DNA from: Spirochaetaceae bacterium
Lineage (GTDB): Bacteria > Spirochaetota > Spirochaetia > Treponematales > Breznakiellaceae
Direction of reading: 5' to 3'
Assembly: GCA_031290855.1 (NCBI GenBank)
Contig: JAISLM010000014.1
Span: 1-6,741 of the forward strand
DNA: 6,741 nt
The position numbers and the translations under genes are program-made. The stretch's first letter is position 1. Every line of letters starts with the position of its first letter. Below are positions 1 to 5,616 of this stretch, one piece after another. The notes under the pieces are model-generated. The model worked only from the letters and a program-made list of their open reading frames with translations, was not told where the DNA came from and ran no database searches.

Positions 1-1
1 A

Positions 2-139
2 AGGCAAAGCCTACAAAGATTTGGTATTAAACCAGACGATATTATAAACTTCCTTACAGAACGAGCCTCCGCTCCAACCAACACAACGCTTAAGATACCG
101 CGCGGCTTGCCGCGCGGAGGCTCATTTCCGCCTAAGTAA
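2..139 (+). CDS. C-terminal tail of an unrecognised protein (5' end outside window)
   Basis: The frame is open from base 2 to the TAA at 137-139 and gives 45 residues, beginning RQSLQRFGIKPDDIINFLTE and ending in a basic, proline/glycine-rich tail (KIPRGLPRGG...PPK). The first part reads like the amphipathic end of an ordinary globular protein. The last part is encoded by the strong dyad at 63-123, so the native C-terminus may have been replaced or extended by that element. A terminator-like hairpin starts 2 bp after the stop, which fits a genuine gene end. I do not recognise the family and assign no function. The alternative is that the open frame is chance in a short stretch. Confidence 0.4.
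   Translation, partial: RQSLQRFGIKPDDIINFLTERASAPTNTTLKIPRGLPRGGSFPPK
63..123. repeat. Nested inverted repeat with two competing folds
   Basis: Perfect 10-bp arms GAGCCTCCGC (63-72) and GCGGAGGCTC (114-123) enclose 41 bp. Inside lies a second perfect dyad, CCGCGCGG (98-105) and CCGCGCGG (110-117), with a CTTG loop. Bases 114-117 belong to both stems, so the long stem and the short hairpin cannot both form completely. It could be a small mobile palindromic element or a folded mRNA 3' end. It lies within the last codons of the partial gene at 2-139. Confidence 0.5.
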
Positions 140-140
140 A

Positions 141-165
141 CGCCTGTGGCGCCAGGCGCCTTTTT
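141..165 (+). terminator. Rho-independent terminator-like hairpin
   Basis: The stem is CGCCTG (141-146) with CAGGCG (153-158) around a 6-nt GC-rich loop, followed by CC and five T (161-165). It starts 2 bp after the stop codon of the partial gene ending at 139, the expected place for a terminator. The stem is short and the T run is only five. A wider dyad TAAACGC (137-143) / GCGTTTA (184-190) surrounds it, so it may instead be part of a larger folded element. Confidence 0.45.
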
Positions 166-196
166 GGAAAAGGATATGGAAAAGCGTTTATCGGTA

Positions 197-236
197 GAGG
201 CTTTCCCAAAACTTCAGTTTTGGGGAGACAAGCTTC
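197..236. repeat. Small palindromic element, copy 1 (CCCAAAACT-TC-AGTTTTGGG core)
   Basis: The core is a perfect 9-bp inverted repeat, CCCAAAACT (205-213) and AGTTTTGGG (216-224), around TC. Imperfect outer arms GAGGCTT (197-203) and AAGCTTC (230-236) extend it to about 40 bp. The complementary strand of the element at 4894-4927 shares the core AAAACTTCAGTTTTGG and the flanks GGCT...CAAGCT, so the two are copies of one family. No target duplication is visible here. It lies in the gene-free stretch before the phosphoribosyltransferase gene. Confidence 0.65.
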
Positions 237-312
237 GATTGCCCGGCAACCTTGAAATTCGCGGTTTTGTAAGGATGAAAGCCGGAAGTCCAAAGGCCTC
301 AAAAACTGCAAT

Positions 313-368
313 AGCCTGTCCCAAAAAAGTGCGCGTTAGCGTACAGTCAATTAGTTTTGGGACAGGCT
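313..368. repeat. Long inverted repeat, larger relative of the small palindrome family
   Basis: Perfect 14-bp arms AGCCTGTCCCAAAA (313-326) and TTTTGGGACAGGCT (355-368) enclose 28 bp. The loop holds its own hairpin, GTGCGC (329-334) with GCGTAC (339-344), one G-T pair, GTTA loop. The right end, AGTTTTGGGACAGGCTC (353-369), resembles the AGTTTTGGAACAGCC end of the transposase-borne copy (4913-4927), suggesting the same family with an internal extension. There is no T run after the right arm, so it is not a standard terminator on +, and no target duplication is visible. Confidence 0.6.
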
Positions 369-535
369 CGGTATTATGATTTTGGCGTAGGCGGTCAAAC
401 TGCGGATAAGCGGGAGCCTAATTCCGATACCAGAACCGCTATCACCGGCTATTCAGAATCCGCAGCCTGTATTATGCTAGGTTTTATGAAACACGCCGGC
501 TGGCGGCGTGAGGCGATTTGGGGTATGATGGCGCT

Positions 536-1165
536 ATGATAAAAGAATTTACTACTTATGATACGGTGCGGAACAACGCGATAAGGCTGGCGGCGCGGAT
601 TTGCGGGGACGGTTTTGTGCCGGACGTGATATACGTTTCGCTGCGGGGCGGGGCCTACCTTGGAAACGTGATCAGCGAATACTTCAAGGTTGTCCGCAGG
701 GGGCAGCGCCCCGTTTACTATGCCGCCGTCGTGGCCCGTTCCTATACGGACGTGGCGCAGTCGGAACGGATCGCCGTTGACGGCTGGACCTATTCGCCCG
801 AACATCTGCGGAACGGGGACAAGGTACTGCTGATTGACGACATCTTCGATTCGGGGAGTACGCTGAATCATCTGGCGAACATCATCATGGAGAAGGGTAT
901 CCCCAGGGGTGACCTGAAGATCGCGGTGCATGATTATAAATATTTCCGCGACCTTGAGCCACAGCAGCCCGTTCAGCCCGATTACTGGTGCCGCAAGATC
1001 GACCTGTCAGTGAAAGACGAAGCGCGGTGGATACACTACCTGAGCCATGAGCTTGTCGGGCTTTCCGGGCCTGACATCGAGGAACACTACTATTCAAAAT
1101 ACCCGGAACTACGTCCCGCTCTGGATGTTTTGACGGCGCGTGGCGGCGATGATTTGCGGCATTGA
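536..1165 (+). CDS. Phosphoribosyltransferase, hypoxanthine/xanthine-guanine type (PRT domain)
   Basis: A 209-residue cytosolic enzyme of the type I phosphoribosyltransferase fold. The signature PRPP-binding loop is clear: VLLIDDIFDSGSTL at residues 97-110, with the paired acids D101-D102. An earlier loop YVSLRGGAYLG (33-43) fits the pyrophosphate-binding loop. The late segment WIHYLSHELVGL (165-176) resembles the W..Y.HEL.GL motif I know from the hypoxanthine/xanthine-guanine salvage group. It probably joins a purine base to PRPP, but the exact base cannot be read from sequence. ATG 536 gives the family-like start MIKEF but has only a distant GGGG at 520-523. A TTG at 518 in the same frame has GAGG 4 nt before it and would add six residues. 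The gene overlaps rnhB by 17 bp and is probably co-transcribed with it. Confidence 0.85.
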   Translation: MIKEFTTYDTVRNNAIRLAARICGDGFVPDVIYVSLRGGAYLGNVISEYFKVVRRGQRPVYYAAVVARSYTDVAQSERIAVDGWTYSPEHLRNGDKVLLIDDIFDSGSTLNHLANIIMEKGIPRGDLKIAVHDYKYFRDLEPQQPVQPDYWCRKIDLSVKDEARWIHYLSHELVGLSGPDIEEHYYSKYPELRPALDVLTARGGDDLRH

Positions 1166-1793
1166 CGAGGCGGGGCGGGGGCCGCTGGCCGGTCCCGTGT
1201 GCGCGGCGGCGGTCGTGCTGCCGCCGGACTTCCCGCGTGAGGTACTTAACGATTCGAAGAAGCTCACGGAACGCAGGCGGGAAGAAGCGTCCGCGCTGAT
1301 ATACTCGAAGGCGTCCGCCTGGGGCATAGGCTGGGCGACCCATACCGAGATCGACAAGGTGAACATACTACAGGCCAGCCTTCTTGCGATGATGAGGGCC
1401 TTTCACGCGATGATGGAGGAGGCGGACGAAACCTTTCTGCATGAAATGCTCGCGTCTCCCCGCTTCGAGGTGATCGTCGACGGCAACCGCCGCCCCGACA
1501 TCCCCTGTCCCAGGCGGGACGCCTTCTCATACGACGGCGACTTTTCGTGCCGCGCACTAGTCAAGGCCGACGCGGAGGTGCCGGAGGTGATGGCCGCGTC
1601 TATCCTTGCAAAAACTACGCGGGACGCGCTGATGTGCGACTTCGCGTTGATGTACCCCGCCTGGGGCTACGAAAAACACAAGGGCTACCCTACGAAGGGA
1701 CACATCGCGGCGCTTAAACGGCTGGGCCCCTCGCCCATCCAGCGCATGACCTTTAGTTACGCGGGAAAAGGGAAGCCGGGCGGCGAACTTTAG
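1149..1793 (+). CDS. rnhB: Ribonuclease HII
   Basis: RNase HII cuts the RNA strand of RNA/DNA hybrids and starts removal of single ribonucleotides left in DNA; it acts in the cytosol and needs divalent metal. The four acidic catalytic residues of the family are present: D6 and E7 in GIDEAGRG, D111 in VIVDGNRR, and D141 in KADAEV followed by AASILAKTTRD. The GYEKHKGYPTKGHIAAL segment and the closing LGPSPIQRMTF are also typical. At 214 residues it is slightly longer than the usual ~200, with extra sequence before D111. I chose ATG 1149 because it puts GIDEAGRG next to the start. A GTG at 1140 would add three residues, and neither has a strong Shine-Dalgarno. Its start lies inside the previous gene, which suggests translational coupling. 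Confidence 0.95.
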   Translation: MICGIDEAGRGPLAGPVCAAAVVLPPDFPREVLNDSKKLTERRREEASALIYSKASAWGIGWATHTEIDKVNILQASLLAMMRAFHAMMEEADETFLHEMLASPRFEVIVDGNRRPDIPCPRRDAFSYDGDFSCRALVKADAEVPEVMAASILAKTTRDALMCDFALMYPAWGYEKHKGYPTKGHIAALKRLGPSPIQRMTFSYAGKGKPGGEL

Positions 1794-1833
1794 GCATGGC
1801 GTACCCCGGATTCGACGTGATATATTTTAGAAT

Positions 1834-4239
1834 ATGGCTCTGACGGGAAAAACCGCGCTGCGCCGTTTCGCGTTTTCGGCGTTTGCCGCGTTAGTAGCGC
1901 TTTACCTGGCAGTATACTTCTTGCACGCGCCGAGGCTGGGGCCGCACTACGACCTTTTGGCGGAACTGCGCCCGAGCTTGGAAGCTGCCCGCCTCTTAGG
2001 AATGCCAGCGTCCGGCAACGCGCCGCAGGACGGGTCTGACAAGCCGTCCGTGGCGCGAGAGATACTGATCATCGAAAGCGGCGTAGGAACCGAAAACCTT
2101 ATCGCGGCCCAGGCCGTATTCGCGCTTATAATGACGCTGGCCGAGATGGATGCAGCCTCGCTGTTGATAGAAACGCCGGTACTCGGCGTTTCGGGCGGGC
2201 GCGTCCTGGGCGAGGCGGAACTGGTTTACCGGTTTGACGGCGAATTCGGCGTGATCGAATCGAACATAAAGAACCTGTTCGACGGGATCAGACTCGGCTC
2301 GATCACGCCGAGAGACGCGGCCCGTTATGTTGACGACGTGATAAAGCTCACCGATCAGAGCAAGAACCGGCTGCTTTCCGCCGCCGTGCAGGGTGACGAG
2401 GAGCAAACGGAGCAACTGGGAAGCGCGTCCGCCGTCCTGGGCTCCGTGTACATACCGGACGACCTGCTTATCGACGTGATAAGGCCGGGAAGCGACGCGC
2501 CTCCCCCGATAAACCGGCTCTACGTCCCCGTGTACTCGCGCCCGCCTCCCGACGCCGACGGGAATATCCGCCGCATAGCGCCGGTGCTAAACGTGAGGGG
2601 CGGCCAGGAGTACGAGTACGCCGCCTACAGCGCGTTGAAAAAACGGTATTCGTCGTCCGAAATCAGATCGACGGACGACGGCTTTGTCCTGGACTTCGGA
2701 CCCAAAGGCCCAAACGACGAGTCGGGCGGAAAAAGCTTCGTGCTGGACGACGACGCGGCGCTGCTTTTTGGCATGAACGGCGGCGGTTTCAGGAAGATAG
2801 AACTCGCCCTGTTCTTCGAATACGCCGAAACGGACGGAATGTTGTACCGGCTGCTCGGCGAAGCCCCGACCCTCGCCCGCTACGCGGACATATCGATGGA
2901 GAACTACCCGCCTTTCCTGTACGAAAGGGCGCTGCGCCTTCGTGAAACGCTGCTGGAAAACCCGGAAACCGAATTGAAAGAACGCTGGAAGGCCCTGTGC
3001 GCCGCCTACTACGATTCCCTTGACAAATTCTTTGACGGGGAAAGCGGCGCGGGAACAAAGATCATCTCTTCGTTCAGCAGCCTTGAGAGGGAAGAAAACC
3101 TTGACGACGCGGGCAGGGAACGACTCGCGGCTCTGCGCAACGAGCAACTGGAGATGTTCAACACGGCGAAGGAACTGTACGGCGACCTTGCCGCGCAGCG
3201 CGAGAAGCTCAAAACGCAACTGAACGGATCATTTTGCATCCTGGCCCCCGCGTCGGACGGGCGCGTGCTTTCAGCGCTGTTTGCGAACAGCATCATAACC
3301 GGAAACTATACGATCCCCGCGAACATCAAGCAGACAATGTTCAGCTCGATCACGCTTGTCCTGCTACTACTGGTCGCGCTGTGCCGCATGGGGCCTGTCC
3401 TTTCGTTCTGTTTTTCCGTGTTCACGAGCGCTCTCACCGTGGCCGGCTATTCCCTTTTCTTCATGCTGAGCGGCTTGTGGATAGACCCGCTGATACCCGG
3501 CGTCTCGCTGGCGGCGGGCGCGCTCGTCTCGTCATTACAAGCCGTGTCGATAAGGAAACGGGCCGAAATACGCCTGCGCTGCGCCTACGGAGGGATCGCC
3601 CCCGAAGCGTACATAAGGACGATAGCGAAGCGCGGCGGACTTCCCGGCGAAAAGGAAACAAGCTGCGCGTCCGCGATAGTGTTTGTACGCCGGCCCGGCC
3701 TTACTGCGCTAGAAAACGGGTCGGACCCGCAACAGGCGGCAGCCGCCCTGAAGCAGTTCCGCAACGAAGTAAGCGCCGCCTTGATCAAAGCCGGCGCGGT
3801 GATAACAGGCTGTGAAGGCGAAACGCTGAGCGCCGCCTTCGGCTCGCCGCTGGAACGTCTTGCCGCAAACAAAGCCCGGAAACACCGGGGCGCGGAACCG
3901 GAAAAAACCGCCGTACACAGGGCAGCCGCTGCGGTAAACGCGCTGCTGGCCGCCTCCCCGGCCGGGCTCTGCGTCGGCATAGACTACGGCGACTGCGTGT
4001 TTGGCTACACGCCGCTTTCCGGCTACACCGCTGCAGGCAGCGCCGTCTTTCGTTCCCGGCTCCTGTCGACCTTGGTCCAGCGCGACAAAACGGGCGCGTT
4101 GTTAAGCAAGACCGCAGGCGACCGGATAGACCCGGAAATGCTGGTACGTGTGCCGCAGACCGCCTCGCCCGAAGTCCCCAGCCCCGAACTGTACTACCGC
4201 CTGGCAGCGCCCGCCAGCGGGTTTAACCCATTGCCTTAA
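1834..4239 (+). CDS. CHASE2-like membrane protein with degenerate class III cyclase domain
   Basis: An 801-residue membrane protein. One hydrophobic segment at about 12-30 is followed by a large extracytoplasmic region. REILIIESG (75-83) and PDADGNIRRIAPV (239-251) fit CHASE2-type beta-strand and D.DG..R motifs. A charged, coiled-coil-like stretch lies at about 412-463. Several membrane segments follow at about 501-570, then a cytoplasmic C-terminal domain. CHASE2 proteins typically end in three helices plus an output domain, as here. The output domain aligns loosely with adenylate/guanylate cyclases: SAIVFVRRPGLT (613-624), GCEGETLSAAFG (659-670), VGIDYGDCVFG (714-724), YTAAGSAVFRSRLL (731-744). 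Metal-binding aspartates appear replaced (R619 for the first, E663 for the second) and the N of the VN..AR motif is F739, so catalysis is doubtful. The gene starts 40 bp after rnhB, has only a weak Shine-Dalgarno, and is probably in the same operon. Its signal is unknown. Confidence 0.7.
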   Translation: MALTGKTALRRFAFSAFAALVALYLAVYFLHAPRLGPHYDLLAELRPSLEAARLLGMPASGNAPQDGSDKPSVAREILIIESGVGTENLIAAQAVFALIMTLAEMDAASLLIETPVLGVSGGRVLGEAELVYRFDGEFGVIESNIKNLFDGIRLGSITPRDAARYVDDVIKLTDQSKNRLLSAAVQGDEEQTEQLGSASAVLGSVYIPDDLLIDVIRPGSDAPPPINRLYVPVYSRPPPDADGNIRRIAPVLNVRGGQEYEYAAYSALKKRYSSSEIRSTDDGFVLDFGPKGPNDESGGKSFVLDDDAALLFGMNGGGFRKIELALFFEYAETDGMLYRLLGEAPTLARYADISMENYPPFLYERALRLRETLLENPETELKERWKALCAAYYDSLDKFFDGESGAGTKIISSFSSLEREENLDDAGRERLAALRNEQLEMFNTAKELYGDLAAQREKLKTQLNGSFCILAPASDGRVLSALFANSIITGNYTIPANIKQTMFSSITLVLLLLVALCRMGPVLSFCFSVFTSALTVAGYSLFFMLSGLWIDPLIPGVSLAAGALVSSLQAVSIRKRAEIRLRCAYGGIAPEAYIRTIAKRGGLPGEKETSCASAIVFVRRPGLTALENGSDPQQAAAALKQFRNEVSAALIKAGAVITGCEGETLSAAFGSPLERLAANKARKHRGAEPEKTAVHRAAAAVNALLAASPAGLCVGIDYGDCVFGYTPLSGYTAAGSAVFRSRLLSTLVQRDKTGALLSKTAGDRIDPEMLVRVPQTASPEVPSPELYYRLAAPASGFNPLP

Positions 4240-4257
4240 AAGTAAAAAAACGGCGGA

Positions 4258-4787
4258 CTACCGGGGCGGCTCATTACCCATTGTTCCTATGCCTGTCGCG
4301 TCCGGAAAGCTCGCGATCGTGAGTTCGTCGCAATTCAGGAAGGCGCCCTCATCCATACCCGGTATCCGGGGAAACTTTACAGTGCTTCTGCTCGATGGGT
4401 AGGCAATTAAGAGGCATCCTGCCGCCAGCGATAGCGGTATTCGTCAAGTTGACGCAGCCGTTTAAGGGGCCGTCCCGCTTTCCGGGGAGTCCGTGTCGGA
4501 GTTGCCGTGCCCCCGCCGATCTGTGTGAGGCCGGCGGGTAGGCCGGGTACTCTGAGGGTGGTACAGCCCATTAACGCGAATTTGCCGATGTTTTTCGCCT
4601 TCGGGATGTTCACGCCGGACAGTCTGCGGCAACAGGGGAAGGGCCTGAGTCCGGGGTTCGTCGTCTCCGGAAAGGCGCACATACAGAGGCTTGTCACTTC
4701 GGAGAAGCCCGGCGTGGTGAGAACGGGCACCCCAAAAAGGTGAAGTCACCGGTTTCGGTGACGCTTTCACCGGCGACGATCTTGGGC
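4258..4787 (-). pseudogene. Decayed BspA-like leucine-rich-repeat (LRR_5) gene
   Basis: Read on minus, several frames in succession show the LRR_5 rhythm known from BspA-like surface proteins of treponemes and Bacteroidetes (I.IP..V..IG..AF.GC..L). From high to low coordinates: KIVAGESVTETGDFTFLGC (about 4730-4785); then, in another frame, SGVNIPKAKNIGKFALMGC, TTLRVPGLPAGLTQIGGG (about 4510-4625); PLNGCVNLTNTAIAGG (about 4425-4472); and STVKFPRIPGMDEGAF, LNCDELTIASFPDATGIG ending at TAG 4258-4260. At least three frame changes are needed to join them, the first near the T5/G4 tract complementary to 4731-4739. The 5' end is missing: coding similarity stops at the IS3 remnant. It faces the CHASE2 gene tail to tail, 18 bp apart. 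An intact copy would be secreted and repeat-rich, probably a surface adhesin. Confidence 0.6.
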
Positions 4788-5103
4788 TCGTTGAAGGAGC
4801 GGGGAGTGAGGATCAGCATGGACGGGCGGAACCGTGCGCCGGGCAACATTGTGGTGGAACGCTTGTGGAGGAGTCTGAAATATGAAGACATATGAGCTTG
4901 TTCCAAAACTGAAGTTTTGGAACAGCCACATATATTTGAAAGATTACCAGAGTATGGAAGAAGTGAAGGCGGGACTGAAAAGATATTTTGCATTTTACAA
5001 CGGGAGACGGTACAATGCGTCGATTGAATACCGGACGCCCGACGAAGTGTACACTTCAGCCTTCAAGGACGGGCAGGCAGAGGCCGGGACTCTGCTTGAA
5101 TAG
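4788..5103 (+). pseudogene. IS3-family transposase OrfB, C-terminal fragment, frameshifted by a palindrome insertion
   Basis: Two frames join into one typical IS3 OrfB C-terminus. The first (4788-4892) reads LKERGVRISMDGRNRAPGN then IVVERLWRSLKYEDI and stops at TGA 4893-4895. The second resumes at about 4930 as IYLKDYQSMEEVKAGLKRYF, AFYNGRRYNASIEYRTPDEV, ending at TAG 5101-5103. The Glu of VVERLW (codon 4857-4859) is the expected last acid of the DDE catalytic triad; both Asp regions are missing. The break is a 40-bp insertion (34-bp palindrome plus a 6-bp duplication), and deleting it restores KYEDI-YLKDY in frame. An ATG at 4882 could restart translation through the palindrome and give a 73-residue peptide, but this is unlikely to matter. 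Confidence 0.85.
4894..4927. repeat. Small palindromic element, copy 2, inserted in the transposase with 6-bp direct repeats
   Basis: The core is a perfect 12-bp inverted repeat, TGTTCCAAAACT (4899-4910) and AGTTTTGGAACA (4913-4924), around GA. Outer arms GAGC and GCC are imperfect. ACATAT occurs directly on both sides (4888-4893 and 4928-4933), exactly what a target-site duplication would look like. Precise removal of 34 bp plus one repeat rejoins the transposase frame. The sequence matches the element at 197-236 on the opposite strand. It encodes no protein and would have to be moved by a transposase elsewhere, as MITEs and REP-type elements are. Confidence 0.8.
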
Positions 5104-5138
5104 CCAATTATGATTACCGGAATCCACCTTAATTATTT

Positions 5139-5616
5139 TCATTTTTTGTGTTGACAAAAGGGCGCAGTATAAAATCCAGATCCTATTCGTCCAAAAACCG
5201 TGTAAACCAAATCCTCATCTTGCAGGAATTCTGCAATAATTCCCGCCGCAACCGCACAGTTTAAGGCAATGGCCCCATTGGGCATATTATTTGAATCCAA
5301 ACTTTGAATATATGCAGGTAATGAAAGCCTCGTCACAGGGGTACTGCTATCTTCAAGCGTATAATAAGCATCAAAACGAGAGATGACATAACTTCCTCTT
5401 GTAATTGGGGAGTATAGCCAACCGATTATCGGAAAATATTTTTTGCAAGTTGATTGAATGATCAAACTTTACAATAAGCCTCAGTTCCCTGAATTTTTTT
5501 ATTCGGGGAGCTGAAATCTCAAATCGGCCGTTTGCATCAATCTGATTGAGAATGTCATACTTTAAAAACAATTGCTCCCAAGCGATGTCGTTAAGACCTT
5601 TCGGTGAATCATTCAT
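5139..5616 (-). pseudogene. Type II restriction endonuclease, frameshifted and 3'-truncated
   Basis: The gene lies directly downstream of the methyltransferase and overlaps its end by 8 bp (ATGAATGA), typical of a restriction-modification operon. A GTGAG sits 6 nt before ATG 5616. The first frame reads MNDSPKGLNDIAWEQLFLKY to RLAILP, then runs off into YKRKLCHLSF and a stop at 5371. The downstream frame continues naturally as ITRGSYVISRFDAYYTLED and LPAYIQSLDSNNMPNGAIAL. One extra C in the C4 tract (5407-5410, G4 on +) explains the break. The joined text resembles a family usually annotated simply as type II restriction enzyme (ILPITRG.Y.I..FDAY..., P.Y.QSLD.NN). Similarity ends near GRIGSGF; the last ten residues to the TGA at 5139-5141 are read from the IS3 terminal repeat. 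Recognition site and catalytic motif cannot be seen. It is probably inactive. Confidence 0.7.
5407..5410 (-). other. Frameshift site: C4 tract in the restriction enzyme gene
   Basis: On the coding (minus) strand the sequence around codons for A-I-L-P is CTCCCCAATTAC. With three C instead of four, the frame would pass from ...LAILP directly into ITRGSYV, which fits the family text. The simplest explanation is a single C gained. A sequencing error at a short homopolymer cannot be excluded. Confidence 0.65.

Larger units (their letters stand above)
140..535. other. Gene-free stretch upstream of the phosphoribosyltransferase gene
   Basis: I find no recognisable gene in these roughly 400 bases. 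They contain the terminator-like hairpin at 141-165, two palindromic elements (197-236 and 313-368) and a hairpin CACGCCG/CGGCGTG at 492-498/504-510. Short frames are open across parts of it (146-379 and 357-539 on +), but they run through the inverted-repeat arms and resemble no family I know. A TATTAT hexamer at 470-475 could be a -10 element for the downstream operon, but no convincing -35 lies 16-18 bp before it, so I do not call a promoter. Confidence 0.5.
4788..5171 (+). mobile_element. 3' remnant of an IS3-family (IS150-type) insertion sequence
   Basis: The last third of an OrfB transposase frame (about 4788-5103) is followed by 68 bp ending in a terminal inverted repeat at about 5148-5171. 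Read inward on minus, that end is TATACTGCGCCCTTTTGTCA, which closely follows the TGTACTGC-CCC-TTTTGT pattern I recall for the IS150 end. The second base would be A instead of G. The left end and most of the transposase are gone and are replaced by the LRR_5 pseudogene. The right end abuts the cut-off coding sequence of the restriction enzyme gene, so the element probably inserted there and later lost its left part. Confidence 0.7.

Noticed and set aside
313..368. The long inverted repeat as a rho-independent terminator
   Set aside because: The right arm is followed by CGGTATTATG with no T run, there is no gene ending just before it, and its arms match a repeat family.
146..539. Two + strand open frames (146-379 and 357-539) as genes
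   Set aside because: They run through the arms of the palindromic elements and match no family I know. They also lack a convincing Shine-Dalgarno.
449..931. Long minus-strand open frame opposite the phosphoribosyltransferase gene
   Set aside because: It lies antisense to a gene with clear catalytic motifs and has no recognisable domain of its own. The same applies to the other long frames opposite rnhB and the CHASE2 gene.
4243..4249. A7 tract after the CHASE2 gene as the T run of a minus-strand terminator
   Set aside because: The preceding minus-strand bases (GCCGCCCCGGTAGTCCGCCG) are C-rich with no complementary arm, so no stem forms.
4407..4730. Open frame of 107 codons on minus treated as an intact small gene
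   Set aside because: Only its first two thirds look like LRR_5 repeats, and the repeat pattern continues upstream and downstream in other frames, so it is one fragment of a pseudogene.
4739..4771. Strong imperfect hairpin (GTCACCG/CGGTGAC with GGTGAA/TTCACC outer arms)
   Set aside because: It falls exactly on the decayed LRR_5 coding text GESVTETGDFTF, whose repeated codons explain the dyad. No T run or other sign of function is present.
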